Part shown: one piece after another, positions 53,445 to 61,830 of the stretch
Numbering within the stretch: position 1 is the stretch's first letter
Layout: each line of letters opens with the position of its first letter
DNA from: Terripilifer sp031921685
Lineage (GTDB): Bacteria > Pseudomonadota > Alphaproteobacteria > Rhizobiales > Beijerinckiaceae
Direction of reading: 5' to 3'
NCBI RefSeq assembly: GCF_031921685.1
Contig: NZ_JAPDHU010000001.1
Location: 1,364,001-1,428,000 of the forward strand
Length of the DNA stretch: 64,000 bases
Translations under genes and position numbers: made by a program
The notes under the pieces: model-generated
What the model was told of the DNA's origin: nothing
Database searches by the model: none
Seen by the model: only the letters and a program-made list of their open reading frames with translations

Positions 53445-53771
53445 TTGAGTTCGTTCAACCTGCAGGATCTGGCCGCGATCATCCTTGAGCGCACCGGATC
53501 GAGCGCCGACAAGTCCTATACGAAGTCCCTGCTCGATGCCGGCAAGCATCGGGTGGCGAAGAAATTCGGCGAAGAGGCCGTGGAACTGGCGCTGGCTACG
53601 GTCGACGGCAGTGACGCGGATGTGAAAGCGGAAGCGGCGGATGTGCTGTATCACATGCTGGTCCTGTTGCAGGCCCGCGGCATCCCTGTCGCCGACGTGC
53701 TGAATGAGCTAGAAAAGCGGACCCAACAGTCGGGCCACCAGGAAAAGGCGGCGCGCACTTCCGGCGGCTAG
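53445..53771 (+). CDS. hisE: Phosphoribosyl-ATP diphosphatase
   Basis: Second step of histidine synthesis. This 108-residue MazG-like all-alpha enzyme has VAKKFGEEAVELALATVDG near 34-52, whose glutamates bind Mg2+, and ADVLYHMLVLLQARGI near 66-81. It begins at a TTG at 53445 (SSFNLQDLAAII). It is 75 bp after hisF with no obvious promoter between. The fused HisI domain of enterobacteria is absent; hisI must lie elsewhere. Confidence 0.95.
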   Translation: MSSFNLQDLAAIILERTGSSADKSYTKSLLDAGKHRVAKKFGEEAVELALATVDGSDADVKAEAADVLYHMLVLLQARGIPVADVLNELEKRTQQSGHQEKAARTSGG

Positions 53772-53805
53772 AGTTCGTAACCCGCATCCGGCGGCGGAGT
53801 ACCCC

Positions 53806-54762
53806 ATGGACGAAATTTCCGGACTGGCAACCTTGCCCAGCGACTTCTCGATCTACCGGCACTTCACGCGCGCCGAATGGGCGGCGCTGCGCGCCGACAC
53901 GCCGCTGACCCTGACGGGCGAAGACCTCGCCAAACTGCAATCGATCAACGATCCGATCTCACTGGAAGAAGTGATCGCCATCTATCTGCCGCTGTCGCGT
54001 CTGCTGGCGCTCTATGTGGCGGCGACGCAGGGCCTGTTCAAAGCGACGCAGCGCTTTTTGGGCGCCGACGGCAAAGTGCCTTATATCATCGGCGTTGCCG
54101 GTTCCGTCGCCGTCGGCAAATCGACCACGGCGCGCGTGCTGAAATCGCTGCTGTCGCGCTGGCCCAACACGCCGAAGGTGGAACTCGTCACCACGGACGG
54201 CTTTCTGTTCCCCAACGAAGTCCTGGTGCGCGATCACCTGATGGACAAGAAGGGCTTTCCGGAAAGCTATGACGGCACGGCGCTGGTGCGCTTCCTGTCG
54301 CAGATCAAGGCCGGGCAGGGCAACGTCAATGCGCCTGTTTATTCGCATCTGACCTATGACATCGTGCCCGACAAGTTCATCACTGTCGACCGGCCCGACA
54401 TTCTCATCGTCGAAGGGCTCAATGTGTTGCAGCCGTCGCGGCCCGACAGCGACATTGCTTTCGCGTCGGACTTCTTCGATTTCTCGATCTATCTCGATGC
54501 CAACGAGAACGATCTTTTGAAATGGTACGTGGCGCGTTTCATGCGCCTGCGCCAGACGGCGTTCCGCGATCCCCGATCGTTCTTCAAGAAATACGCCGAC
54601 CTCACCGACGAGGAAGCACGGCAGACCGCCATCGACATCTGGACGCGCATCAACCTGCGCAACCTGCATGAAAACATCCTGCCGACGCGGGCGCGCGCCA
54701 GCCTGGTGCTGACCAAGGGCGCGACGCACAGCATCGAACAGGTGGCGCTGCGCAAGCTCTAG
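53806..54762 (+). CDS. coaA: Pantothenate kinase (type I)
   Basis: First committed step of CoA synthesis. The 318-residue bacterial type I kinase begins with a less conserved region and SIYRHFTRAEWAAL; Walker A is GVAGSVAVGKSTTARVL near 96-112, and TTDGFLFPNEVL, DKKGFPESYD and GLNVLQPSRP follow, all typical of CoaA. It lies 35 bp after hisE on the same strand, an arrangement frequent in rhizobia. It complements coaBC at 16 kb. Confidence 0.97.
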   Translation: MDEISGLATLPSDFSIYRHFTRAEWAALRADTPLTLTGEDLAKLQSINDPISLEEVIAIYLPLSRLLALYVAATQGLFKATQRFLGADGKVPYIIGVAGSVAVGKSTTARVLKSLLSRWPNTPKVELVTTDGFLFPNEVLVRDHLMDKKGFPESYDGTALVRFLSQIKAGQGNVNAPVYSHLTYDIVPDKFITVDRPDILIVEGLNVLQPSRPDSDIAFASDFFDFSIYLDANENDLLKWYVARFMRLRQTAFRDPRSFFKKYADLTDEEARQTAIDIWTRINLRNLHENILPTRARASLVLTKGATHSIEQVALRKL

Positions 54763-54877
54763 GCAGCGCACCTTACTCATAAGTGGCTTTACTACATTTA
54801 TAATCTCAAACCGCGTTGTTGCGCGCGGCAGCCCCTTCGTAGGCTGACCCATCTGGTCGGGACGGGAGGGTCAAGGC

Positions 54878-55945
54878 ATGAGCGATAGGATCAACGCGCC
54901 ATTTCTGCGCAATGCCTGGTATCAGGCGGCGTGGAGCGACGAGCTGAAGGATGGCATGCTGGCGCGCACCATCATGAACGAGCCGCTGCTGTTCTTTCGC
55001 GATGCCCATGGCAAGATCGGCTGCGTCGAGGATCGCTGCTGCCATCGCGGCGCGCCGCTCTCCCATGGCAAGGTCGTCGAGAACGGCTTGCAGTGCGGCT
55101 ATCACGGCCTCGTCTTCGACGTGAACGGCAAATGCGTCGAGATTCCGGGCCAGGACAGCATTCCGCCGATGGCGAAAGTGAAGGCGCATCCGGTCGTCGA
55201 ACGGCAGGAATTCGTCTGGGTGTGGATGGGCGATCCGGCTTTGGCCGACGAAGCCAAGATCGTCGACTGGCCCTACCATGACAATCCGAAGAAATATCCG
55301 CATCGCAAGGCGATGATGCCGATCAAGGTCAATTACATGATGATGGTCGACAATCTGATGGACCTGACCCATCTGGGCTATGTCCACACCAAGACCATCG
55401 GCGGCAATCCGAAAATCCATGTCGAAGCGAAGATGCAGGCGGAGCGTACCGAGACGGGCGCACGGCTCATCCGCTGGCTGCTCGACGTGGCGCCGCCGCC
55501 GACCTATGTGCGCGCCGTCGGCTTCACCGGCAAGATCGATCGCTGGATGGATTTCGAATACGTCATTCCCGGCAGCGTCAAGCAATGGACCGGCGCGCTC
55601 AACGTCGGCATGGGCGCCGTCGAAAACCGCGAGCAGGAGGGTTTCCACCTGCATCTCTTCCACGGCATCACGCCGGAGACCGAAACGACCACGCATTATT
55701 TCTGGTCGGCCGCCAATGGCTATCGCCAAGATGATCCCCAGGCCACGGACGCGCTCTACAACGAGATTCACCCGACCTTTCTGGAAGACGTGGTGATCAT
55801 GGAGGCGCAGCAACAACGCCTCAGCGCCGATCCCGAACGCCCGCTGGTGCCTATCAAGGCCGACTATGCCTTGACGCATGCGCGACGTGCTTTTCAGAAG
55901 GCGCTCGATGAGGAAAGGGCGAGGATGCCGACCGCGGCGGAGTGA
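54878..55945 (+). CDS. Rieske-type aromatic ring-hydroxylating oxygenase, VanA-like
   Basis: A 355-residue oxygenase large subunit. The Rieske 2Fe-2S ligands are in CCHRGAPLSHG near 49-59 and CGYHG near 69-73; the mononuclear-iron site is in DNLMDLTHLGYVH near 158-170, as in vanillate O-demethylase (VanA) and related dicamba/carbazole-type demethylases. The C-terminal catalytic part is full length. No ferredoxin or reductase gene (vanB) is adjacent, so the electron donor must be encoded elsewhere. A TATAAT sequence lies at 54799-54804. Substrate is unknown. Confidence 0.9.
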   Translation: MSDRINAPFLRNAWYQAAWSDELKDGMLARTIMNEPLLFFRDAHGKIGCVEDRCCHRGAPLSHGKVVENGLQCGYHGLVFDVNGKCVEIPGQDSIPPMAKVKAHPVVERQEFVWVWMGDPALADEAKIVDWPYHDNPKKYPHRKAMMPIKVNYMMMVDNLMDLTHLGYVHTKTIGGNPKIHVEAKMQAERTETGARLIRWLLDVAPPPTYVRAVGFTGKIDRWMDFEYVIPGSVKQWTGALNVGMGAVENREQEGFHLHLFHGITPETETTTHYFWSAANGYRQDDPQATDALYNEIHPTFLEDVVIMEAQQQRLSADPERPLVPIKADYALTHARRAFQKALDEERARMPTAAE

Positions 55946-56081
55946 CATCGCGATCCGAGACTTGGCCCCACCGCTAATGTTCTGGCGGCGGGGTTTATGT
56001 TTCGCGGGACCGCCGGCTGCTCTCGGCCTGTCTTTGATCTAAAGGTGGTGCTGACAGACGATAAGCCGACACGGGCATCCC

Positions 56082-56543
56082 ATGACCGACCTCTTCTTCC
56101 GCAAAGCCACACGCGCCGACTTGCTCGCCATCGTCGCCATGTTGGCGGATGATTCGCTCGGCGCGGCGCGCGAGGATTTTTCTGATCCGTTACCGGCGGT
56201 TTATCTGGAGGCCTTCGCGGCGTTGGATCGTGATCCCAACCAATTACTCGCCGTCGTCGAAGCGGGCGGGCGGATCGTCGGCACGCTGCAATTGAGCTTC
56301 ATTCCCGGCCTGTCCCGGCGCGGCGCCTGGCGCGGCTTGATCGAATCCGTGCGGATCGCGTCGGGCTTTCGCGGCCAGCGCCTCGGTGAGCAGATGATCC
56401 GTTGGGCGGTCGAACAATGCCGGGAGCGCGGCTGCAAGCTCGTGCAATTGACGACGGACAAGAGCCGCGTCGATGCACATCGCTTCTACGATCGCCTCGG
56501 CTTCGCGGCCTCGCATATCGGCTACAAGCTCGACTTGGCTTAG
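56082..56543 (+). CDS. GNAT family N-acetyltransferase
   Basis: A 153-residue acetyltransferase with the GNAT acetyl-CoA site LIESVRIASGFRGQRLGEQMI near 86-106 and the C-terminal LVQLTTDKSRVDAHRFYDRLGFAAS block near 119-143. The acceptor could be an amino acid, amine or drug. It lies between the Rieske oxygenase and the Bug-type binding protein, on the same strand but with over 130 bp gaps on each side. Confidence 0.88.
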   Translation: MTDLFFRKATRADLLAIVAMLADDSLGAAREDFSDPLPAVYLEAFAALDRDPNQLLAVVEAGGRIVGTLQLSFIPGLSRRGAWRGLIESVRIASGFRGQRLGEQMIRWAVEQCRERGCKLVQLTTDKSRVDAHRFYDRLGFAASHIGYKLDLA

Positions 56544-56707
56544 CAGCCACGGGCCGGCTCCCAAGAACGCCACCTAAGCCCACTGTCCCGCGTCATTGCG
56601 GCACGGAGCATCTCGCCATGTTGGTCTTGCGGCCGATACCTACCTCAGGTTAAGGACGGGGCAACGAACCCGCTTATGTATCGCGCGGGCCATAACGGGA
56701 GGGACGC

Positions 56708-57694
56708 ATGAAGCGACGGGACTTGGATCGGCGAGATATCGTCAAGGGGCTTGGAGCCGCCGGCTTGACGCTGAGCGTGCCGGCAGGCGCTTTCGGTCAA
56801 ACCGAATATCCGGCCCAACCGATTCACACCTATATCGGCTTTCCGGCCGGCAGCGGCGCGGACATTCTGTGCCGCTATTTCACCAACAAGCTCGCCGAGA
56901 TTTCGCCCAAGCCGATCATCGTCGAAAATCGCCCCGGTGCGACCAGCAATATCGCGGTCGGCCTGGTCGCCAAGGCGAAGCCGGACGGCTATTCGGTGCT
57001 GTTGGTCGCCAACTCGAACATGGCCGGCTCGCGCTATCTGTTTAAATCCCTGCCGTTCGACACGGTGACGGATTTCACGCCAGCGGCCTCCTTCGCCCAG
57101 ATCGTGTTCACGATCGTCGTGGCGCCGGATTCCAAATATAATTCGGTCACCGAGCTGACCGCCTTTCTGAAATCGACCGATCGCGCCAAATACGGCTACA
57201 CCAACCAGACCGCGCAACTGGCCGCCGAACTGTTCAAGTCGATGGCTGGCGTCAAAGCCGAGCCGGTGTCCTATCGCACGGCTCCGGATGCCTTGCCCGA
57301 TGTCGTCAACGGCACGCTCGACTTCATGGTCATGGACGGCACTTTTGCGGCAGCCCAGGTGCGCTCCGGCCGGCTGAAATGCCTCGCCATCACGACGAAG
57401 GAGCGTTCGACCTCATTCCCCGGCGTTCCGACGATGGAAGAGGTCGGCTTCAAAGGCTACGAATTCGCACCGTGGTGGGGCGCCTTCTTCCCCAAGGGCA
57501 CGCCGCAGCCGATCGTCGATAAATTCGCCGGCTGGCTGATCGACATCGGCAAAATGCCCGAGACGGCGAAGTTCCTCGAAACGGTCGGCGCCATTCCGCA
57601 CCATGAGAATGGCAAGGAAGTCGCGGCGCGCATCCAATCCGACATCGAACGATGGGCACCGATCGTCAAAGCCGCGAATATCGTACCGCAATAA
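56708..57694 (+). CDS. Bug/TctC-family periplasmic substrate-binding protein
   Basis: A 328-residue periplasmic protein of the tripartite tricarboxylate transporter receptor (Bug) family. The N terminus MKRRDLDRRDIVKGLG resembles a Tat signal (twin arginine), cleaved near PAGAFG. Family blocks are PIHTYIGFPAGSGADILCRYF near 38-58, IIVENRPGATSNIAVG and LPDVVNGTLDFMVMDG. Bug proteins bind carboxylates or aromatic acids; no tctA/tctB permease is adjacent. A GGGAGG precedes the start. With the Rieske oxygenase it suggests uptake of an aromatic acid, which is inference. Confidence 0.9.
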   Translation: MKRRDLDRRDIVKGLGAAGLTLSVPAGAFGQTEYPAQPIHTYIGFPAGSGADILCRYFTNKLAEISPKPIIVENRPGATSNIAVGLVAKAKPDGYSVLLVANSNMAGSRYLFKSLPFDTVTDFTPAASFAQIVFTIVVAPDSKYNSVTELTAFLKSTDRAKYGYTNQTAQLAAELFKSMAGVKAEPVSYRTAPDALPDVVNGTLDFMVMDGTFAAAQVRSGRLKCLAITTKERSTSFPGVPTMEEVGFKGYEFAPWWGAFFPKGTPQPIVDKFAGWLIDIGKMPETAKFLETVGAIPHHENGKEVAARIQSDIERWAPIVKAANIVPQ

Positions 57695-57720
57695 GGTGAA
57701 AACGGCCCGCTTGATCGGAC

Positions 57721-58302
57721 TTACTTGAGCCGCTCGATCAGGCGCGCTTTCACTTGCGGCCATTCGCTGTCGATGATGCTGTAGAGCATCGAATTGCGAA
57801 GGCGGCCATCGGGCATGATCCGTTCATGGCGAATCATGCCTTCTTGCGTGGCGCCGAGCCGCAGAATGGCGGCGCGCGAGGCGGCATTGATCTCATCGGT
57901 CATGAATTGCACGCGGATGCAGGCCAGTTCTTCGAAGGCATGGCGCAGCATTAAAAGCTTCGCCTCGGTGTTGACGAAACTGCGCTGCTGGCTAGCGGCA
58001 AGCCAGGTGTGGCCGATTTCAAGCGTGCGATTGTTGGGATCGACCTTCCAGAACCGCGTGCCGCCGACGACGCGGCCATCGACCTCGGTGACGAAGGGAA
58101 TGACCGTTCCCGCCGAGCGACCCTGCACCGCGGTTTCAATGTAACGGTCGACGGTGTCGGGGCCGGGCACGACGGTGAAGCGCAGATTCCACAATTCGCC
58201 ATCGGCGGCCGCGGCCAGCAGCGCTTCGCGATGCGTTGCTTTCAAGGGCGCCAGACGCAGGCGCTGGCTTGTGAGCACGGGGCGGAAATCGATCACGGAC
58301 AT
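57721..58302 (-). CDS. GNAT family N-acetyltransferase, RimJ/RimL type
   Basis: A 193-residue RimJ/RimL-like acetyltransferase. It begins SVIDFRPVLTSQRLRLAPLKATH and contains FVTEVDGRVVGGTRFWKV near 70-87, EIGHTWLAASQQRSFVNTEAKLLML near 93-117, the acetyl-CoA region, and INAASRAAILRLGATQEGMIR near 132-152. This subgroup acetylates protein N termini or small molecules. The ATG at 58302 is preferred to upstream starts. It converges with the Bug gene, 26 bp away. Confidence 0.88.
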   Translation of the reverse strand: MSVIDFRPVLTSQRLRLAPLKATHREALLAAAADGELWNLRFTVVPGPDTVDRYIETAVQGRSAGTVIPFVTEVDGRVVGGTRFWKVDPNNRTLEIGHTWLAASQQRSFVNTEAKLLMLRHAFEELACIRVQFMTDEINAASRAAILRLGATQEGMIRHERIMPDGRLRNSMLYSIIDSEWPQVKARLIERLK

Positions 58303-58350
58303 GCACTCGGGGACGTTGGACCGCAACTTCCCTAAAGCAAATCGCCTATC

Positions 58351-58503
58351 GGTGTCATCCCGGACACGCGCAGCGTGATCCGGGAACCAGGGGCCACATC
58401 ACGACTGCTGATCATCGGTGTAGAACGGGATGGCGGTTCGACGCATCGCATTATCGCACGCCCCTGGATCCCGGATCGCTTCGCGTCCGGGATGACACTG
58501 AGG
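58351..58503. repeat. Dispersed BIME-like element, copy 9 (complete)
   Basis: Left arm GGTGTCATCCCGGA with tip CACGC-GCA-GCGTG then ATCCGGGAACCAGGGGC. Right arm GCCCCTGGATCCCGGATC with tip CGC-TTC-GCG then TCCGGGATGACACTGAGG. Its interior TGCTGATCAT matches copy 7. It lies just beyond the adenosine kinase terminator. Confidence 0.88.
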
Positions 58504-58508
58504 CGGTG

Positions 58509-58543
58509 ATAAAAACAAAACGGCGGCCACAAAGGCCGCCGTT
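58509..58543 (-). terminator. Rho-independent terminator of the adenosine kinase gene
   Basis: On the minus strand AACGGCGGCC and GGCCGCCGTT pair around TTTGT, then TTTGTTTTT follows. It is 23 bp after the stop codon and directly before copy 9 of the dispersed element. Confidence 0.9.
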
Positions 58544-58565
58544 GTCACATCAGAAACGTAAGATC

Positions 58566-59564
58566 TTAGACGCCCAGACCGTTCTCGCTGGCCATGGCCG
58601 CGAGGCTGCGCTGCGGGCGGGCGCCGACGTGCTGGATCACTTCGCTGGCGGCGAGCGCGCCGAGCTGCGCGCAGGTCTTCAAATCCTGATCGCGCGACAG
58701 ACCGGCCAGGAAGCCGGCGGCATAGAGATCGCCGGCGCCGGTGGTGTCGACCAGTTTCTGGATCGGATAGGCGGGCACCGCCAGCGTCTCGCCACGAGTG
58801 ACGACGAGCGAGCCCTTTTCCGACACGGTGACGGCACCGAGGATGTCCTCGTTGCGCAGCGCCGCGACGGCGGAATCGAAATCCGAGGTTTCGTACAGCG
58901 ACTTCAACTCGTGCTGATTGGCGAACAGAATGTCGATGGTCTTGCTGCGGATGAGGTCGAGGAATTCGGCGCGATAGCGATCGACGCAGAACTGATCCGA
59001 CAAAGTGAGCGCGACGCGGCGGCCAGCGGCGTGCGCAATCTCGGACGCGCGCACGAAGGCTTGTTTGGCGGCCGGCGGATCCCACAGATAGCCTTCGAGA
59101 TAGGTGATGGCCGAAGCGCGCACGAGATCGGCATCGACATCGTCGGGGCCGAGATTCTGGCACGCACCCAGGAAGGTGTTCATGGTGCGCTCGCCGTCGG
59201 GCGTCACCAGGATGAGGCAGCGCGCCGTGGCCGGGCCATCCTGCGCCGGCTTGGTGGTGAATTCGACGCCGATGGCGCGGATGTCATGGGCGAAGGCTTT
59301 GCCGGTCTCGTCCGCCTTCACCTTACCGATGAAGGCCGTTTTGGCGCCGAAGGAAGCGGCACCAACAATCGTATTGGCCGCCGAACCGCCGGAGATGATC
59401 GAGGTCGATCCCATCTGCTTGTAGAGGCTCTCGGTGCGCGCCTCATCGATCAGCATCATGCCGCCCTTGGCGAGTTTCTCGCGGGCGAGCAGATCATCGT
59501 CCACCATGCTGATGACGTCGACAATCGCGTTACCAAGACCAAGCACATCGTATTGGGACGTCAT
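58566..59564 (-). CDS. Adenosine kinase (PfkB family)
   Basis: A 332-residue ribokinase-like (PfkB) enzyme. Features are YDVLGLGNAIVDVIS near 5-19, SGGSAANTIVGAASFG near 59-74 (the ribose-binding loop) and the anion-hole/catalytic DTTGAGDLYAAGFLAGL near 262-278. The arrangement matches alphaproteobacterial adenosine kinases, which phosphorylate adenosine to AMP in purine salvage; a different sugar kinase substrate cannot be excluded. A clear terminator follows. Confidence 0.9.
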   Translation of the reverse strand: MTSQYDVLGLGNAIVDVISMVDDDLLAREKLAKGGMMLIDEARTESLYKQMGSTSIISGGSAANTIVGAASFGAKTAFIGKVKADETGKAFAHDIRAIGVEFTTKPAQDGPATARCLILVTPDGERTMNTFLGACQNLGPDDVDADLVRASAITYLEGYLWDPPAAKQAFVRASEIAHAAGRRVALTLSDQFCVDRYRAEFLDLIRSKTIDILFANQHELKSLYETSDFDSAVAALRNEDILGAVTVSEKGSLVVTRGETLAVPAYPIQKLVDTTGAGDLYAAGFLAGLSRDQDLKTCAQLGALAASEVIQHVGARPQRSLAAMASENGLGV

Positions 59565-59642
59565 CGTGCGGCATTCCCTCTTTCATAATTTGGGGTGGGG
59601 TCGTGTCGCATCCATGGTCTGCGGCGTCAAGTTTCGGCGGTT

Positions 59643-60017
59643 TCAGGAACTCGGGCGAGCCTTCAGCCGCTTGCGCAGAAGTTCCAGGAATTGCACCAGA
59701 TCCTCGCTGTCGAGACGGCCGATTTCCTTGGCGAGGCGATTGGCGAATTCCGTCGCCTTGGGATTCATCCCAGCGGTTGCCAGCGTGACATTGGGATCGG
59801 ACAGTTCCGCCAGCCGCTCAAGCTCCTCGGCCTCGTCCCAGATGACGTTGAAGAAGACGATGATGCGCTGAACCAGATACCAGGTGGGCTTGCCGCGCCG
59901 GCCATGTTCAAGCGCCGACAGATAGGCCGGCGAGACGCCGAGCGCATGGGCCATGGTCTTCAGCGTGATGCCGCGCTCTTCCCTGAGATCCCGGATTTTC
60001 TGGCCGAAGGGCGTCAT
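59643..60017 (-). CDS. XRE-family helix-turn-helix regulator
   Basis: A 124-residue protein with an N-terminal Cro/C1-type HTH (FGQKIRDLREERGITLKTMAHALGVSPAYLSALEHGRRGKP at about 4-43, quoted in parts) and a C-terminal helical region with LAELSDPNVTLATAGMNPKATEFANRL-type sequence. Its ATG overlaps the smr stop (60014-60017), so it is co-translated with smr and mltA. It resembles a single-copy rhizobial regulator of unknown targets. Confidence 0.9.
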   Translation of the reverse strand: MTPFGQKIRDLREERGITLKTMAHALGVSPAYLSALEHGRRGKPTWYLVQRIIVFFNVIWDEAEELERLAELSDPNVTLATAGMNPKATEFANRLAKEIGRLDSEDLVQFLELLRKRLKARPSS

Positions 60018-60634
60018 GCTTCATCCGCCCGCGTGCGTTTGCTGCGCAAGCGCACGTAGAGCGCGCCACTGCCGCCATGGCGGATCGAAGCTTCTTCGAA
60101 GCCCAGCACGATGGAGCGCAGTTCCGGCGCCGACAGCCACATCGGCACGGAGCGCCGGAGCACGCCAGCTTCGCGATAGGGCATTTCGTCATCGGCGACG
60201 CGCGTCGATCCCTTGCCGGTGACGACGATGACCGTGCGGCCGCCCGCGGCTTGGGCGCGATGCAGAAAGGCAATCAATTGCGCATGGGCCGTGGCCTGGC
60301 GCATGCCGTGCAGATCGATACGGGCGTCGATCTCGATCTGGCCGCGCGACAGCTTTTGGCGCGTGCGCCGCTCGACCGGCGCCAAAGGTGGCAAAGCCGG
60401 TTTGACGGCGGGCGGCGCCGGCGGTGTGTGTGATGGTTTGGCCTTGGCCAGTTTCGCCGGCTTCTTCGGCTCGTCCTCGACGACCACCGCTTCAACCGTT
60501 TCTATCTCTGCGGTCTCGGCCACGCGCTTGCGACGGCGCAGCGGGCTGACGTGACGCGTCACGACTTTCCAGAGTTCCGCTTCATGCGGTTCGAGTGTCC
60601 GCTTGCTTCGCTTACGTGCGATCTCTTTCGCCAT
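60014..60634 (-). CDS. Smr/MutS2-domain protein
   Basis: A 206-residue protein with a basic, proline/lysine-rich N-terminal half (disordered, about 25-85) and a C-terminal Smr domain: IDLHGMRQATAHAQLIAFL near 104-122 (the LDxHG motif) and VVTGKGSTRV near 135-145. Smr domains are nuclease-like modules acting on DNA or RNA. The start ATG overlaps the mltA stop (TGATG). Target is unknown; it is often found beside mltA in this group. Confidence 0.9.
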   Translation of the reverse strand: MAKEIARKRSKRTLEPHEAELWKVVTRHVSPLRRRKRVAETAEIETVEAVVVEDEPKKPAKLAKAKPSHTPPAPPAVKPALPPLAPVERRTRQKLSRGQIEIDARIDLHGMRQATAHAQLIAFLHRAQAAGGRTVIVVTGKGSTRVADDEMPYREAGVLRRSVPMWLSAPELRSIVLGFEEASIRHGGSGALYVRLRSKRTRADEA

Positions 60635-61830
60635 CACGGCGCCCCCACGCCGGTGCGCGGCAGCAGCACGTAGAAATCGCCGGTGTGTCTGATGTCTCCG
60701 GCCAAAGCGCCGGCCTTGTCGCCGGTGCCATAGAAAATGTCGGCGCGCGCGGCACCGACGATCGCCGTGCCCGTATCCTGTGCGATCATCAGGCGGCGAA
60801 ACGGTTTGCTGCGGCCGTGCGCATCGGGCAGATCGGCATCGATCCAGAACGGCAGACCGTAATGCCAGAGGCCGCGATCGACGGCGATCGATCGCAGTGG
60901 CGTCAGTTCAACGCCTTCGCCGCCGATCGGTCCTTGCGTCTCTGTGAGATTGTCGATGGCTTTGTAGAAGACATAGGAGCGATTGCTGCGCAGCAATGCG
61001 CGGCCGGCCTCGCCTTCGCTTTGGCCGTTGTCACGCACCCATTGTTTCAGGCGCGCCAGCGACATGTCGGCGGCGGCGATCGCGCCGGTGTCGACGAGGA
61101 TCTTGCCGATCGACGTATAGGGATGACCGTTGCGGCCGGCATAGGCGAGGCGCAACAAACGCCCGTCCGACAGACGGATGCGCGCCGAGCCCTGCACGTG
61201 AATCATGAAGGCTTCGATGCCATCGCGCACCCACACGAGCGGACGCGTGCGCTGCGCCAGCGCGCCTTTGTCGATCTCCTCGCGCGTCGGCAGCACCGGC
61301 TGGCTGGTGATGGAAGAGGTATAGGCGATGTCGTCGGGCAAAGAGAGAATGGGTTCTTGAAAGGCCTCGCTGCGCTCGAGGCTGCCGGCCACTTCCGGCT
61401 CGTAATAGCCGGTGAGAAAGCCGCGATCGTAAGGATTGGCGCCGGCGATGGGTTCGATCCGCCAGGGCGCGAAATAACGTTCGATCAAGGCGCGGGCCGC
61501 GCGCGCATCGGTCGGCTTTGCCGTGAGCGCGACGGCGCAGAAGGCTTGAAAGGCTGAGGTCGGCGCCTGGCCGATGCGGATGGAGGGCGCCGCCTCGCTC
61601 AAACGTTCGCAGGATTTGCGCAGCGTCATCCAGGCGGCGAGATGATCGTCGCCGGCAAAGCCCGGCAGTTTGTCGAACGTCGTCTCGTAGAGACGCGCCC
61701 GTGCCGCCAATTCAGGCGAGGGGAGATTTTCGGCGGAGAGAGGAATGGAGGCTGCCATGGTGATCACCATGGCAGAAAATACAACGCCGAACCCTACCGA
61801 TCTATGATCAGTCTTGAAGCGACCGCTCAA
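60634..61830 (-). CDS. mltA: Membrane-bound lytic murein transglycosylase A (MltA)
   Basis: Peptidoglycan lytic transglycosylase of 398 residues. An N-terminal hydrophobic segment (about 12-32) is a signal or anchor without a clear lipobox. The MltA barrel includes NPYDRGFLTGYYEPEVAGS near 130-150 and RPLVWVRDGIEAFMIHVQGSARI near 195-215. The C-terminal 3D domain carries the catalytic Asp in MIAQDTGTAIVGAARADIF near 347-365. It starts at a TTG overlapping the stop of the Tim44-like gene (TTGA). Confidence 0.92.
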   Translation of the reverse strand: MSGRFKTDHRSVGFGVVFSAMVITMAASIPLSAENLPSPELAARARLYETTFDKLPGFAGDDHLAAWMTLRKSCERLSEAAPSIRIGQAPTSAFQAFCAVALTAKPTDARAARALIERYFAPWRIEPIAGANPYDRGFLTGYYEPEVAGSLERSEAFQEPILSLPDDIAYTSSITSQPVLPTREEIDKGALAQRTRPLVWVRDGIEAFMIHVQGSARIRLSDGRLLRLAYAGRNGHPYTSIGKILVDTGAIAAADMSLARLKQWVRDNGQSEGEAGRALLRSNRSYVFYKAIDNLTETQGPIGGEGVELTPLRSIAVDRGLWHYGLPFWIDADLPDAHGRSKPFRRLMIAQDTGTAIVGAARADIFYGTGDKAGALAGDIRHTGDFYVLLPRTGVGAP

